DNA from: Spirosoma fluviale
Lineage (GTDB): Bacteria; Bacteroidota; Bacteroidia; Cytophagales; Spirosomataceae
Direction: 5' to 3'
Assembly: GCA_945906795.1 (NCBI GenBank)
Contig: CAMDRO010000010.1
Location: 1 to 53,097, forward strand
DNA length: 53,097 nt
The first letter of the stretch is position 1. The number at the start of each line of letters is the position of its first letter. Shown here piece by piece: positions 27,343-36,387 of this stretch. Under the pieces are notes generated by a model. It did no database searches. It was not told where the DNA came from and saw nothing but the letters and a program-made list of their open reading frames with translations. The position numbers and the translations under genes are program-made.

Positions 27343-27783
27343 TTACTCAAATTTTTTGGGTGCATATAAAAACCCAAAAGCCTCGGCCCCTTCCTTTGTA
27401 TGGACCTCATGATGTATATAATGAGCCTTCATAATGCGCTTCATGTATTTACTGGTCGCTTTGTATTTTATTTTAATCCTGCGATGTACAATGACATCAT
27501 GAAATATAAAATAAAATAAACCGTAGGTTGCGATTCCTAAGCCGATCCAAATCAGGGGCCAAAAACGAGGAAATTCCGCGCCAATCACAATAGTCAAGGT
27601 TGAGCTTATTCCAAAAACGACTGAAAAAAGATCATTTTTTTCCAAAGCATTTTTGTGATGTACATGATGAGATTCGTGCCAGCGCCACATAAATCCATGC
27701 ATAATGTACTTGTGCGTAAGCCAAGCAAACGCCTCCATCGACAAAAAAGTACCTACCCAAAGAAGTAACGCTATAATTTTCAT
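27343..27783 (-). CDS. crtZ: Beta-carotene hydroxylase (fatty acid hydroxylase superfamily)
   Basis: This 146-residue membrane di-iron hydroxylase has four predicted spans and the His clusters that bind the metal centre: 'HKYIMH' (~24-29), 'HESHHVHH' (~36-43), 'HDVIVH' and 'HYIHHEVH'. CrtZ adds 3-hydroxyls to beta-carotene rings to give zeaxanthin, a frequent pigment in Bacteroidota. The size fits CrtZ rather than larger sterol desaturases. It is isolated from other carotenoid genes, convergent with cysN and divergent from valS. Confidence 0.9.
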   Translation of the reverse strand: MKIIALLLWVGTFLSMEAFAWLTHKYIMHGFMWRWHESHHVHHKNALEKNDLFSVVFGISSTLTIVIGAEFPRFWPLIWIGLGIATYGLFYFIFHDVIVHRRIKIKYKATSKYMKRIMKAHYIHHEVHTKEGAEAFGFLYAPKKFE

Positions 27784-27851
27784 TGCAAATTAAAACCGAA
27801 ATTACATGGAATTGTTTTAAAAATCCACCTCCTCCTTTGATTGAAAACAAT

Positions 27852-27859
27852 TATCTTTG
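27852..27859 (+). promoter_or_regulatory. Possible -7 box (TATCTTTG) for the valS operon
   Basis: It matches TAnnTTTG 99 bases upstream of the valS ATG. No TTTG is found at the ideal -33 distance. A start just after it would give a ~93-base leader that contains the repeat/hairpin region at 27872-27941. Confidence 0.45.
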
Positions 27860-27871
27860 TTGACTAGTAGA

Positions 27872-27941
27872 CGTTTGGCTCGCCCAAATGATTATATAAT
27901 AACGTTTGGGCTAATTGGCGTTTAGGCAAGCCAAAAGCCTA
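27872..27941 (+). promoter_or_regulatory. Structured valS leader with repeats and competing hairpins
   Basis: Three imperfect copies of CGTTTGGC (near 27872, 27903 and 27920) alternate with complementary segments. Possible stems are 27874-27878 with 27884-27888; 27882-27888 with 27905-27911 (7 bp, excludes the first); 27915-27919 with 27930-27934; and 27923-27927 with 27937-27941 (conflicts with the third). This is the layout of an attenuator-like switch. I see no T-box consensus. Confidence 0.5.
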
Positions 27942-27958
27942 CAAATTAATTTTTCTTT

Positions 27959-30583
27959 ATGATTGACAAAAAATACGCTCCGCAAGAAATAGAGCAGAAA
28001 TGGTATGCTTATTGGCTCGAAAATAACTTATTTTCCTCTAAACCTCATCCAGAGAAAGAGGCCTATACCATTGTGATTCCTCCTCCTAATGTAACGGGCG
28101 TTTTGCATATGGGTCATATGCTCAATAATACAATCCAAGACGTATTGATCAGAAAAGCCAGAATGGAAGGCAAAGAGGCTTGTTGGGTCCCCGGAACTGA
28201 TCACGCTTCCATCGCCACTGAGGCGAAGGTGGTGGCCATGCTGAAAGAAAAAGGCATAGAAAAAAAGGACATTTCTAGGGAAGAATTTTTGGCTCATGCC
28301 TTTGAATGGAAAGAAAAATATGGAGGGATTATTTTAGACCAATTGAAAAAAATAGGCGCCTCATGTGACTGGGATAGAACTCGATTCACGATGGAGCCTT
28401 CACTTTATCAAGCGGTGATTGACACCTTTGTTCGACTTTACAATAAGGGTTTGATTTACAGAGGGGTTCGAATGGTCAATTGGGATCCGGCTGGAAAAAC
28501 AGCTGTTTCGGATGAAGAGGTGATACATAAGGAAGTCCAAGCCAAATTATATCACATTCAATATCCATTTGTGGATGGATCAGGGCATTTAACGATTGCC
28601 ACCACTAGGCCTGAAACCATCATGGCAGATGCGGCTATCTGTGTTAATCCTTCAGATGAGCGTTATATAAAGTTTCATGGGAAAAAAGTATTGATCCCCT
28701 TAATTAACCGAGAGATAAGCATCATTGCGGATGAATATGTGAGTTTAGATTTTGGTACCGGTTGTTTAAAAGTTACCCCAGCACATGATTTGAACGATTA
28801 TGAACTAGGAATCAAGCATAAGTTATCTGTGATTGACTTACTCAATGACGATGGCACCTTGAACGAAAAAGCCGTTTTATTTGTCGGATTAGATCGCTTC
28901 GAAGCTCGTAAAAGAATTGTCAAACAATTGACCGAAGAAGGATTTTTGGTCAAAACAGATGAATATAAATCGACTGTTGGCACCTCAGAAAGAACCGGGG
29001 CCGTGATCGAACCCAGACTATCCTTGCAGTGGTTTTTGAAAATGGAGGATCTAGCCAAACCGGCTTTGAAGCACGTCATGAATGATGACATACAATTGCA
29101 TCCAGCCAAATTCAAGAATACCTACCGATCATGGATGGAAAATGTACATGATTGGTGTATATCAAGACAGTTGTGGTGGGGCCAACAAATTCCCGCTTTT
29201 TACATGGAGGATGGCACATTGATCGTGGCCAAAGACAAGAAGGAAGCCTTACGAATTGCTCGCGACAAATATCAATTATATGCCTTAGTGGAAGATGATT
29301 TAACGCAAGATCCTGATGTATTGGATACTTGGTTTTCCTCTTGGTTATGGCCAATCTCCGTTTTTGATGGAATAAAAAATCCTAATAATGAGGAGATTAA
29401 CTATTACTACCCGACTAATGATTTAGTCACGGGACCCGATATCCTATTTTTCTGGGTAGCGAGAATGATTATGGCGGGCTATGAATGGAGGGGCGAATTA
29501 CCGTTTAAAAATGTGTATTTAACTGGAATTGTCAGGGATAAACAAGGGCGTAAGATGTCTAAATCCTTAGGAAATTCCCCAGATCCATTACAATTAATCG
29601 AGCGATTTGGCGCTGATGGCGTAAGGTCCGGACTTTTATTTTCAGCACCGGCGGGCAATGATTTGTTGTTTGACGAAAAGCTTTGTGAACAAGGCCGTAA
29701 TTTTTCGAACAAGATTTGGAATGCATTCCGACTTTTAAAAGGCTTAGATGTTGCCGAAAGAAAATCCTTGCCTGAGCATTTACTAGCAACGGAATGGCTG
29801 ACCACCCGAATTTCATTAACCATCGCAGAGGTTCAAGATCACTTTAGTAAATTCAGAATTTCGGATGCACTCTTAAGTATTTATAATTTGGTATGGGATG
29901 ATTTTTGTGGCAAGTATTTGGAGATTATTAAACCTGCTTATCAGACTCCCATACATGCGGATACGTTGAAGGATGCATTTCAAATTTTGGACCAATTAAT
30001 GAGATTACTGCATCCCTACATGCCATTTATTACGGAGGAAATATGGCAAGCGATCGATGTGCGCGAAGCTAATACAAGTATCTGTAAAGCTACATTCCCA
30101 AAATCGACTAAAGAGAATGCCGATTTAATCCAGCAATTTGACACGCTTTTTGAGGTGCTAACTAAAATCAGGGAGATCAGAAATTCAAAACAATTATCCC
30201 CAAAATTAGCTTTATCATTAGAAATAAAGACCGGCGATAGCTCATCCTATGATCAATTAAAAGCCATTCTTTCCAAATTGGCCAACTTAGAATCCATTGT
30301 GTATGTGGACCAAGCGAATCCGGAAGCTCAGACGTTTGTAGTTCGCTCTGATCAATTTTTTGTCCCCATGCAAAAAGAGGAAAACCAAGATGAATTAAAG
30401 GAAGAATCTGAAAAAGAATTAGTTTATTTAGAAGGGTTTAAAAAATCGGTTGAAGCGAAACTGGCCAATGAGAAGTTTGTGCAAAATGCAAAACCAGATT
30501 TGGTGGAACGGGAAAAACAAAAATTATCAGATACCGAGAATAAAATAAAATCCCTCAAGGAGATTTTAGCTAGATTCAATTAA
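27959..30583 (+). CDS. valS: Valyl-tRNA synthetase
   Basis: This 874-residue class I synthetase charges tRNA-Val. It has the HIGH-type motif in 'IPPPNVTGVLHMGHM' near residue 41, 'EACWVPGTDHASIATEAKV', the editing (CP1) domain with 'TTRPETIMADAAICV', 'SRQLWWGQQIPAFY', 'DVLDTWFSSWLWP', and KMSKS in 'GRKMSKSLGNSPDP'. It ends with an anticodon-binding domain and a C-terminal coiled coil ('EKELVYLEGFKKSVEAKLANEKFV'). It heads the operon valS-gldB-ABC exporter-fur; its TAA shares one base with the gldB ATG. The leader is structured, suggesting post-initiation control. Confidence 0.97.
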   Translation: MIDKKYAPQEIEQKWYAYWLENNLFSSKPHPEKEAYTIVIPPPNVTGVLHMGHMLNNTIQDVLIRKARMEGKEACWVPGTDHASIATEAKVVAMLKEKGIEKKDISREEFLAHAFEWKEKYGGIILDQLKKIGASCDWDRTRFTMEPSLYQAVIDTFVRLYNKGLIYRGVRMVNWDPAGKTAVSDEEVIHKEVQAKLYHIQYPFVDGSGHLTIATTRPETIMADAAICVNPSDERYIKFHGKKVLIPLINREISIIADEYVSLDFGTGCLKVTPAHDLNDYELGIKHKLSVIDLLNDDGTLNEKAVLFVGLDRFEARKRIVKQLTEEGFLVKTDEYKSTVGTSERTGAVIEPRLSLQWFLKMEDLAKPALKHVMNDDIQLHPAKFKNTYRSWMENVHDWCISRQLWWGQQIPAFYMEDGTLIVAKDKKEALRIARDKYQLYALVEDDLTQDPDVLDTWFSSWLWPISVFDGIKNPNNEEINYYYPTNDLVTGPDILFFWVARMIMAGYEWRGELPFKNVYLTGIVRDKQGRKMSKSLGNSPDPLQLIERFGADGVRSGLLFSAPAGNDLLFDEKLCEQGRNFSNKIWNAFRLLKGLDVAERKSLPEHLLATEWLTTRISLTIAEVQDHFSKFRISDALLSIYNLVWDDFCGKYLEIIKPAYQTPIHADTLKDAFQILDQLMRLLHPYMPFITEEIWQAIDVREANTSICKATFPKSTKENADLIQQFDTLFEVLTKIREIRNSKQLSPKLALSLEIKTGDSSSYDQLKAILSKLANLESIVYVDQANPEAQTFVVRSDQFFVPMQKEENQDELKEESEKELVYLEGFKKSVEAKLANEKFVQNAKPDLVEREKQKLSDTENKIKSLKEILARFN

Positions 30584-31590
30584 TGAGACGTATTTATTTA
30601 CTCCTTTTTACGATGTTAACCCTCGCGGCTTGCGGGCCTAAGAAGCCTAAAGAAGTCGAATTGCCTAAAATCCAATTCGATTTTATTCGATTTGACCGCT
30701 TGCTAGCTGAATCAAAAAGTATCAAGGAAATTGATAGTCTCTTGAAAAAAAATCCTGAAATCACGGTCGGATATTTTCATTGTGCTCCCGATAAAATTCC
30801 TTTTCTGGCCAAAGATTTATTTGCATTATTTCAAAATCCGGAATTAAAAAGCTTTTATGAGCAAAGCCAAGAACCTGAATTTTATGGAGGTAATCAATTA
30901 GAAATAGATTTAAAAGCAGCCTTTCAAGAAATCCATAATCAATTTCCTCAAAAAAAAGTACCCAAAATAAGGACTGTTTTTTCTGGATTTGGTGGAATTG
31001 GCATTGAGTTTGCGGTCCAACATCTGTCCGTTACTGATACACTGATTGTAGTTGGCTTAGACTTTTTTATGGGAAAAAGGGGTAAGTATAGCCCGCCAAA
31101 TGTATATGAATATCAGATGCGCAGATTAGAACCCAAGGCGCTTGTTGGACAAATCGTATTGCAATATTCCGCATTTTTCAATCAGCAAGATTCGGAAGAT
31201 CTTACCTTATTAAGTGATATGATTTGGTATGGAAAGGGATTTGTATTTACGAAAAAAATCTTGCCTTCATTGCCAGATAGCCTTTTGTTTGGGTATACAG
31301 CTACCGAGTTGGCAGAAACGGAGGCATTTCAATCGGAGGTTTGGGAACATTTCATCGACAAATCTTTATTGTTCAAAAAGGAGGAAGATATAAAAGCTAA
31401 GTATGTTGGCGAACGACCTAAAACACCTGAAATTGGGCCTGCATGTCCAGGATCCATAGGTAGATGGCTCGGCTGGCGCATCGTAGATTTATATGTAAAA
31501 CAGAATAGTAAGATAGGCTTACCTAATTTAATGGCTAATAAAGAGGCCAATAAGATTTTTTTAGCTTCAGGATATCGAGGCAAATTGTAA
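30583..31590 (+). CDS. gldB: Gliding motility lipoprotein GldB
   Basis: This 335-residue lipoprotein has signal 'MRRIYLLLFTMLTLAAC' with lipid-bearing C17. The body matches GldB: 'FIRFDRLLAE' early, 'GLDFFMGKRGKYSP', 'LLFGYTATELA' and the late 'ERPKTPEIGPACPGSIGRWLGW', which is distinctive. In Flavobacterium johnsoniae GldB is needed for gliding, a process tied to the type IX secretion system, and homologues occur in many Bacteroidota. The ATG overlaps the valS stop (TAATG), so translation is probably coupled. The ABC exporter gene begins 7 bases downstream. gldC, a frequent neighbour elsewhere, is absent. Confidence 0.9.
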   Translation: MRRIYLLLFTMLTLAACGPKKPKEVELPKIQFDFIRFDRLLAESKSIKEIDSLLKKNPEITVGYFHCAPDKIPFLAKDLFALFQNPELKSFYEQSQEPEFYGGNQLEIDLKAAFQEIHNQFPQKKVPKIRTVFSGFGGIGIEFAVQHLSVTDTLIVVGLDFFMGKRGKYSPPNVYEYQMRRLEPKALVGQIVLQYSAFFNQQDSEDLTLLSDMIWYGKGFVFTKKILPSLPDSLLFGYTATELAETEAFQSEVWEHFIDKSLLFKKEEDIKAKYVGERPKTPEIGPACPGSIGRWLGWRIVDLYVKQNSKIGLPNLMANKEANKIFLASGYRGKL

Positions 31591-31597
31591 ATAAAGC

Positions 31598-33400
31598 ATG
31601 GCAAAAAGACACGAAAAGTTTGGTGCGGGGGTTGATCCTAAAGATTCAGTAAAGGTGACGAAAAAAAACCTTTCTAAGGCGATCAAGATTTTTCGATTTG
31701 TCATTCCGTATAAATGGACATTTATCTTAGGCATGGTTTTCCTATTGCTATCCAATTTGACCACTCTTAGTTTTCCATTGTTGATCGGCGAAATGACAAA
31801 AGTAATTGAGGGGAAATCAAAATTTCAGATTAATGAGGTAACCCTATTTTTCTTTGCTATTTTAATTGTCCAGTCCATACTCTCATTTTTTAGAATTTAC
31901 ACCTTTGCGCAAGTATCAGAAAAGGCCATGCGCGATGTCCGACAAACCTTGTATGCCAAAATCATCACGCTACCCATTTTTCATTTTGAAAAAAGGCGTG
32001 TAGGAGAGCTAATGAGCCGCATCACCTCCGATATCACGCAGTTACAAGATGTGTTGTCGATCACCTTAGCCGAATTTTTTAGGCAAATATTTACCTTAGT
32101 TGGGGGAGTCGCTTTGATTACTTATTTATCATGGAAGTTGACACTCTTCATGTTAGCTACCTTCCCCCTACTCGTTATTTCAGCAATAGTATTTGGAAAA
32201 TTTATTCGTAAAATTTCCAAAAAGGCACAGGATGAACTGGCAAATACCAACATCATTGTGGAGGAAACTTTTCAATCTATTCAGGCCGTAAAAGCATTTA
32301 CCAATGAAAAATATGAGGTTAATCGGTATACAAATTCACTCAATAAAGTGGTCAATGAAGCTTTGAAGGCGGCTACACTTCGGGGAGGTTTTGTCAGCTT
32401 TATCATTTTTGCTTTGTTTGGCGGGATCGTTGGCGTAGTGTGGTACGGGGCCCAACTTGTCGCCCAAGGAGATTTAATATTGGCCGATTTGTTGACTTTC
32501 ATTTTTTACACCGCATTTATTGGCGGTTCAGTGGGTGGCTTGGGCGACATCTATGCCCAATTACAAAAGACCATTGGCGCATCGGATCGAATCCTAGAAA
32601 TATTAGGGGATCCGTCTGAGGTGGATATTCATGAAAACGAAACGAATACCCCTCATACTTTTGGTGCTATCAACCTTCAAGACATTCATTTTTCTTATCC
32701 AAGCAGACCCAGTGTGGAAATTTTAAAGGGGATTAGTTTTACGATTGAACCGGGGCAAAAAATAGCCGTTGTGGGGACCTCAGGTACAGGGAAGTCGACA
32801 TTGGCCCAATTGATGATGCGGTTTTATGAACCGAGCCAAGGTAAAATCATGATGGGCGATTATAACATCCAAGATATGCCAGTGGGTGATTGGCGAAAAA
32901 TGGTGGCCCTAGTGCCACAGGAAGTCTTGTTGTTCGGCGGGAGTATCCGCGAAAATATTGCTTATGGAAAACCGGGTGCCACTGAGCAGGAAATCCAACA
33001 AGCGGCAGAGCAGGCTTATGCCAAAGAGTTCATCGAATCATTTCCGGAAAAATGGGATACCTTGGTCGGCGAGCGAGGGGTAAAACTTTCTGGTGGTCAA
33101 AGGCAACGAATTGCCATAGCCCGAGCTATTTTAAAAGACCCTAAATTTTTAATCTTGGATGAAGCCACTAGTGCGCTTGATTCAGAATCAGAAAAGTGGG
33201 TACAATCGGCATTGGAAGAATTAATGAAAAATAGGACGAGTTTGATTATTGCACATCGCTTGTCGACGATCAGGTCAGCTGATAAAATTATTGTGATGGA
33301 ATCGGGTAAGATTGTCGAAATGGGTTCTCATGAAAATTTGATGGCAAAAAAACAGGGTGTTTATCAAAAAATGGTCAAATTGCAAACTGAAAATTTATAA
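31598..33400 (+). CDS. ABC exporter, fused membrane and ATPase domains (MsbA/MDR-like)
   Basis: This 600-residue half-transporter has six predicted spans in residues ~30-320 (type IV exporter fold) and then an ATPase domain with 'VGTSGTGKSTLAQLMMRFY' (Walker A), 'LVPQEVLLFGGSIRENIAYG' (Q-loop), 'LSGGQRQRIAIARAIL' (signature), 'FLILDEATSALDSESE' (Walker B) and 'IAHRLSTI' (H-loop). It should work as a dimer in the inner membrane. Sequence alone does not tell lipid flipping from drug or peptide export. It is the third gene of the valS operon, 7 bases after gldB, and fur follows after 9 bases. Confidence 0.93.
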   Translation: MAKRHEKFGAGVDPKDSVKVTKKNLSKAIKIFRFVIPYKWTFILGMVFLLLSNLTTLSFPLLIGEMTKVIEGKSKFQINEVTLFFFAILIVQSILSFFRIYTFAQVSEKAMRDVRQTLYAKIITLPIFHFEKRRVGELMSRITSDITQLQDVLSITLAEFFRQIFTLVGGVALITYLSWKLTLFMLATFPLLVISAIVFGKFIRKISKKAQDELANTNIIVEETFQSIQAVKAFTNEKYEVNRYTNSLNKVVNEALKAATLRGGFVSFIIFALFGGIVGVVWYGAQLVAQGDLILADLLTFIFYTAFIGGSVGGLGDIYAQLQKTIGASDRILEILGDPSEVDIHENETNTPHTFGAINLQDIHFSYPSRPSVEILKGISFTIEPGQKIAVVGTSGTGKSTLAQLMMRFYEPSQGKIMMGDYNIQDMPVGDWRKMVALVPQEVLLFGGSIRENIAYGKPGATEQEIQQAAEQAYAKEFIESFPEKWDTLVGERGVKLSGGQRQRIAIARAILKDPKFLILDEATSALDSESEKWVQSALEELMKNRTSLIIAHRLSTIRSADKIIVMESGKIVEMGSHENLMAKKQGVYQKMVKLQTENL

Positions 33401-33409
33401 TTACATACC

Positions 33410-33835
33410 TTGGACCCATTAGAACGCCATTTAACGGATTTCAATTTACGACCTACTGCCTGCAGAATTGAGGTATTGAAAGCCTTTGAAGGAGTCGGAT
33501 TTGCCTTGAGCCAAGGAGATATTGAGTTAAAATTACAAGCGGCTTTTGACCGAGTGACGATTTACAGAACGCTCAAAACTTTTTTAAGTCAAGGATTAAT
33601 CCATAAAGTTTTAGATGATCAAGGCGGTGCAAAATATGCGCTTTGCAAAGATTTATGCCATCAGGGGGAACATGTTCATCAGCATGATCATGTGCATTTC
33701 AAATGCAATACCTGTGGTCAAACTACCTGTTTGGAACATGTAATCATCCCAAAAATTCAATTGCCCGATCGATTCTTAAAGCAAGAAAGTAATTTGCTTA
33801 TTCAGGGTATCTGCCAGGATTGTAACCTTGCTTAA
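33410..33835 (+). CDS. Fur-family metal-dependent transcriptional regulator
   Basis: This 141-residue protein has a winged-helix N-terminus ('LRPTACRIEVLKAFEGVGFALSQGDIE', 'FDRVTIYRTLKTFLSQGLI') and a metal-binding C-terminal half with a His-rich stretch (HQGEHVHQHDHVHF) and paired cysteines (CNTC, CQDC) for structural zinc. It may sense Zn2+ or Fe2+; the His-rich region hints at zinc (Zur-like) but is not proof. The start must be TTG at 33410: the frame continues upstream only 3 codons to the stop of the ABC gene, and no ATG fits. The 3' end overlaps the next convergent gene in TTAA. Confidence 0.9.
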   Translation: MDPLERHLTDFNLRPTACRIEVLKAFEGVGFALSQGDIELKLQAAFDRVTIYRTLKTFLSQGLIHKVLDDQGGAKYALCKDLCHQGEHVHQHDHVHFKCNTCGQTTCLEHVIIPKIQLPDRFLKQESNLLIQGICQDCNLA

Positions 33836-35289
33836 GATTTTAAAAAATCTTTGACGGCATTGAAAGCCACCGCATTAATTATATACCTTTTTTGTCTTCG
33901 ATCTAAATCTGAATCTTGCCGTTGGATCGTGTCTAAACAACGGGTTATAAAGGCCAATTTAACATTAGCTTTCTTGATAAAAGCACTTCTTTTATAGCGT
34001 TGAGCATCATGAGCTAAGGTATTTAGCCCTAAAATAAGATTCGTTTCATCTACATCAATTCCTCCCGTCGGATAGGTTTCTACCAGTCTATTTAATAATT
34101 TGATGACCGATTCAACCACTAATTTATCCGACGAAATAAATTGATTCGAGTAGGAGAATCGTTTAAAAAAAAGGGACTTTCCTTTCTTAATGGATAACCA
34201 AATTAAGAATGAGATAAAAAGCACTGATATTAATCCGATGAATATTTCGGACTTATACCAAATATTCACATCGATATACCCTAGGCTAGTCGATTTGGAA
34301 AATAGAGCGTCTATATTAACTAATTGAGCTTCTTCGAATACATTATTTTCACTTTGATTGGGCCTAATGTTTAGAATAAGGTCATGATTTCTCAAAACAA
34401 GACCAATCCTGCTTGTTGACACATCCGTCTGAAATTTAGATAATTTAGTTGCATCTTCTGTTAGGCTAATAAATTCAAAAGTATAGGGATTGATTGCATG
34501 ATATTTAAAAGAACCTGTGAATGCTTTTCGGGGTATCATAAAATACTTACCTGTAAAATAAGTACCCACATTAGACTGAGGCGTTTCTATATTAAATAGC
34601 TCAATAAACTCCTTGGAATATACGGTTCCTATTTTTGACCATTGACGGGATTTAAAAGAGAATGAATAAATCGATTTATCCCGATAGAAGGCACCGTTAT
34701 TTAGATTAATATCGTGTACATAATTCATAAAAGTGATTAACTCATCTTTTTCAGGCAGATACGCAGTAAACCCTCCATAAATACCGGGAGGAGGAGTTCC
34801 TGAAGAAGAATAAGCCTCCCACTCTTTGCTTTTTTTATCAAAGAAGATGATGTGATTGTTGGTGCGCCAAAACCCATAGCCACCTACCGAATGAAGGACC
34901 CCCTGACGAAAAAACCGATACGCATGGCAATTATCCCCTCGATAAAAAGTTTCATCCATTCGATCAAAAACCATGGTTTTTAAATCCAATACATAAAACT
35001 GATTGGTACAGTTGGCACTAAAATAAACCTTTTCGGGATTAAGGGAAGGAATATTCTCAATAATAATATTTTGGGGAATTTTTAGAAAAGTCGAACTATC
35101 AATTAGAACGGCCTTTAATGGCAACCATTTTCTATTGCCTTCATATCTTTCTAAATATTTAGTTTCGGTATTTATCCGATAAGCCTTTTGATCTTTATGT
35201 TGGAGAAAATAATAGAAATCGGCCCGAGTTTGCATCCCGATTTGGAGCAAAAGCAAAAGCAATAACACGCGTTTAATACCTAATCCCAT
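33832..35289 (-). CDS. Single-pass membrane protein with propeller-like ectodomain, unknown function
   Basis: This 485-residue protein has a signal peptide (~1-23, Leu-rich) and a ~320-residue extracytoplasmic part with repeated beta-strand motifs of galactose-oxidase/kelch style ('GGYGFWRTNNHIIFFDKKSKEWEAYS', 'FYRDKSIYSFSFKSRQWSKIG', 'VGTYFTGKYFMIPR'). One membrane span follows at ~348-365, then a basic ~120-residue cytoplasmic tail predicted helical ('GIDVDETNLILGL', 'AQRYKRSAFIKKANVKLA'). I recognise no kinase or effector domain. The topology suggests a surface sensor or receptor that signals inward, but this is inference. It follows bioB by 47 bases on the same strand. Confidence 0.75.
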   Translation of the reverse strand: MGLGIKRVLLLLLLLQIGMQTRADFYYFLQHKDQKAYRINTETKYLERYEGNRKWLPLKAVLIDSSTFLKIPQNIIIENIPSLNPEKVYFSANCTNQFYVLDLKTMVFDRMDETFYRGDNCHAYRFFRQGVLHSVGGYGFWRTNNHIIFFDKKSKEWEAYSSSGTPPPGIYGGFTAYLPEKDELITFMNYVHDINLNNGAFYRDKSIYSFSFKSRQWSKIGTVYSKEFIELFNIETPQSNVGTYFTGKYFMIPRKAFTGSFKYHAINPYTFEFISLTEDATKLSKFQTDVSTSRIGLVLRNHDLILNIRPNQSENNVFEEAQLVNIDALFSKSTSLGYIDVNIWYKSEIFIGLISVLFISFLIWLSIKKGKSLFFKRFSYSNQFISSDKLVVESVIKLLNRLVETYPTGGIDVDETNLILGLNTLAHDAQRYKRSAFIKKANVKLAFITRCLDTIQRQDSDLDRRQKRYIINAVAFNAVKDFLKS

Positions 35290-35336
35290 AAAATAAAAAC
35301 AAAAAAAGTTTGCGTGTGTCTATTTCTTATCCCATG

Positions 35337-36335
35337 TTAATGCACAGGAATTTGATTAAACTCAACAGATGATTTTTGCGCATCTTTAAATGCTGCTTTC
35401 GGTTTTATACTTAGGATTTGAAATAATTCTTGGTCTGATTTAGCATCTGGATTCGGCGTTGTCAATAAAACATCGCCTGAAAAAATGGAGTTTGCCCCTG
35501 CCATAAAACAAAAAGCTTGCCCCTCATAATTTAATTCTAATCTGCCTGCAGATAATCTCACCGCTGATTTTGGCATCATAATTCGTGCCGTGGCTATCAC
35601 TCGAACAAGATCCCAAACAGAAGCCGTTTTTTGGTTTTCAAAAGGGGTTCCTTCCACGGGAACTAAATTATTTACAGGTACTGATTCAGGGTGTTCGGGA
35701 AGATTGGCTAAAGTTAATAACATACCCATTCGATCATCTATCGATTCCCCCATGCCAATAATACCCCCTGAACAAACGGATAACTTCGCCTTTCTAATGT
35801 TGCCAAGTGTTTCTAATCGATCCTCATAGGTTCGCGTCGAAATTACATCGTCGTAATACTCTTCACTTGTATCTATATTGTGATTATACGCGTATAATCC
35901 CGCCTCTTTTAATTTCTCAGCTTGATGTTCTGTCAGCATTCCTAGGGTACAACAAACTTCCATCCCTAGAGAATTTACCCCTTTGACCATGTCTAATACG
36001 CGGTCAAAATCTTTGTTATCACGCACCTCACGCCAAGCAGCGCCCATGCAAAAGCGGGAACTTCCGCTGTCTTTAGCGCGAACAGCAGCTTGAATCACCT
36101 CCTCATAAGGCAATAACTTCTGTACTTTCACATTGGTATGATAGCGTGCGGCTTGTGAACAATAAGAACAATCTTCGGGACAGCCTCCTGTTTTTATAGA
36201 AAGCAAGGTACTTATTTGAACTTCGTTAGGATCATGAAATTGGCGATGCACGGTAGCAGCCTGGTAGACCAAATCTAAAAATGGCTGGTTAAATATTTCC
36301 TCAACTTCTTTACGCGTCCAATTAGTACGAATCAT
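35337..36335 (-). CDS. bioB: Biotin synthase
   Basis: This radical SAM enzyme inserts sulfur into dethiobiotin in the last step of biotin synthesis. The [4Fe-4S] motif is in '[17 protein letters not shown]' (CxxxCxxC), followed by '[10 protein letters not shown]', '[34 protein letters not shown]' and '[26 protein letters not shown]', all typical. I use the ATG at 36335 (332 residues, '[15 protein letters not shown]'), which aligns with the usual BioB start. A TTG 6 codons upstream would lie within the -7 box TATATTTG at 36351-36358. No other bio genes are nearby. Confidence 0.96.
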   Translation of the reverse strand: MIRTNWTRKEVEEIFNQPFLDLVYQAATVHRQFHDPNEVQISTLLSIKTGGCPEDCSYCSQAARYHTNVKVQKLLPYEEVIQAAVRAKDSGSSRFCMGAAWREVRDNKDFDRVLDMVKGVNSLGMEVCCTLGMLTEHQAEKLKEAGLYAYNHNIDTSEEYYDDVISTRTYEDRLETLGNIRKAKLSVCSGGIIGMGESIDDRMGMLLTLANLPEHPESVPVNNLVPVEGTPFENQKTASVWDLVRVIATARIMMPKSAVRLSAGRLELNYEGQAFCFMAGANSIFSGDVLLTTPNPDAKSDQELFQILSIKPKAAFKDAQKSSVEFNQIPVH

Positions 36336-36350
36336 ATGATCAAAATTTAA

Positions 36351-36358
36351 CAAATATA
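36351..36358 (-). promoter_or_regulatory. Possible -7 box (TATATTTG) for bioB
   Basis: It matches TAnnTTTG on the minus strand 16 bases before the chosen ATG. It argues against the upstream TTG start. The -33 box is not evident. Confidence 0.45.
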
Positions 36359-36387
36359 AACGCTTAGATTAAGAATCCATAGAAAAT

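Noticed and set aside
27860-27958. Classical T-box riboswitch before valS
   Set aside because: The conserved AGGGTGG-type T-box sequence and a proper stem with terminator are absent.
28798-29115. Long antisense reading frames inside valS and other genes
   Set aside because: They lie opposite well-recognised genes, lack family resemblance, and are expected by chance in such coding sequence.
36336-36353. TTG start for bioB
   Set aside because: It coincides with the TATATTTG -7 box; the ATG at 36335 matches the family start.
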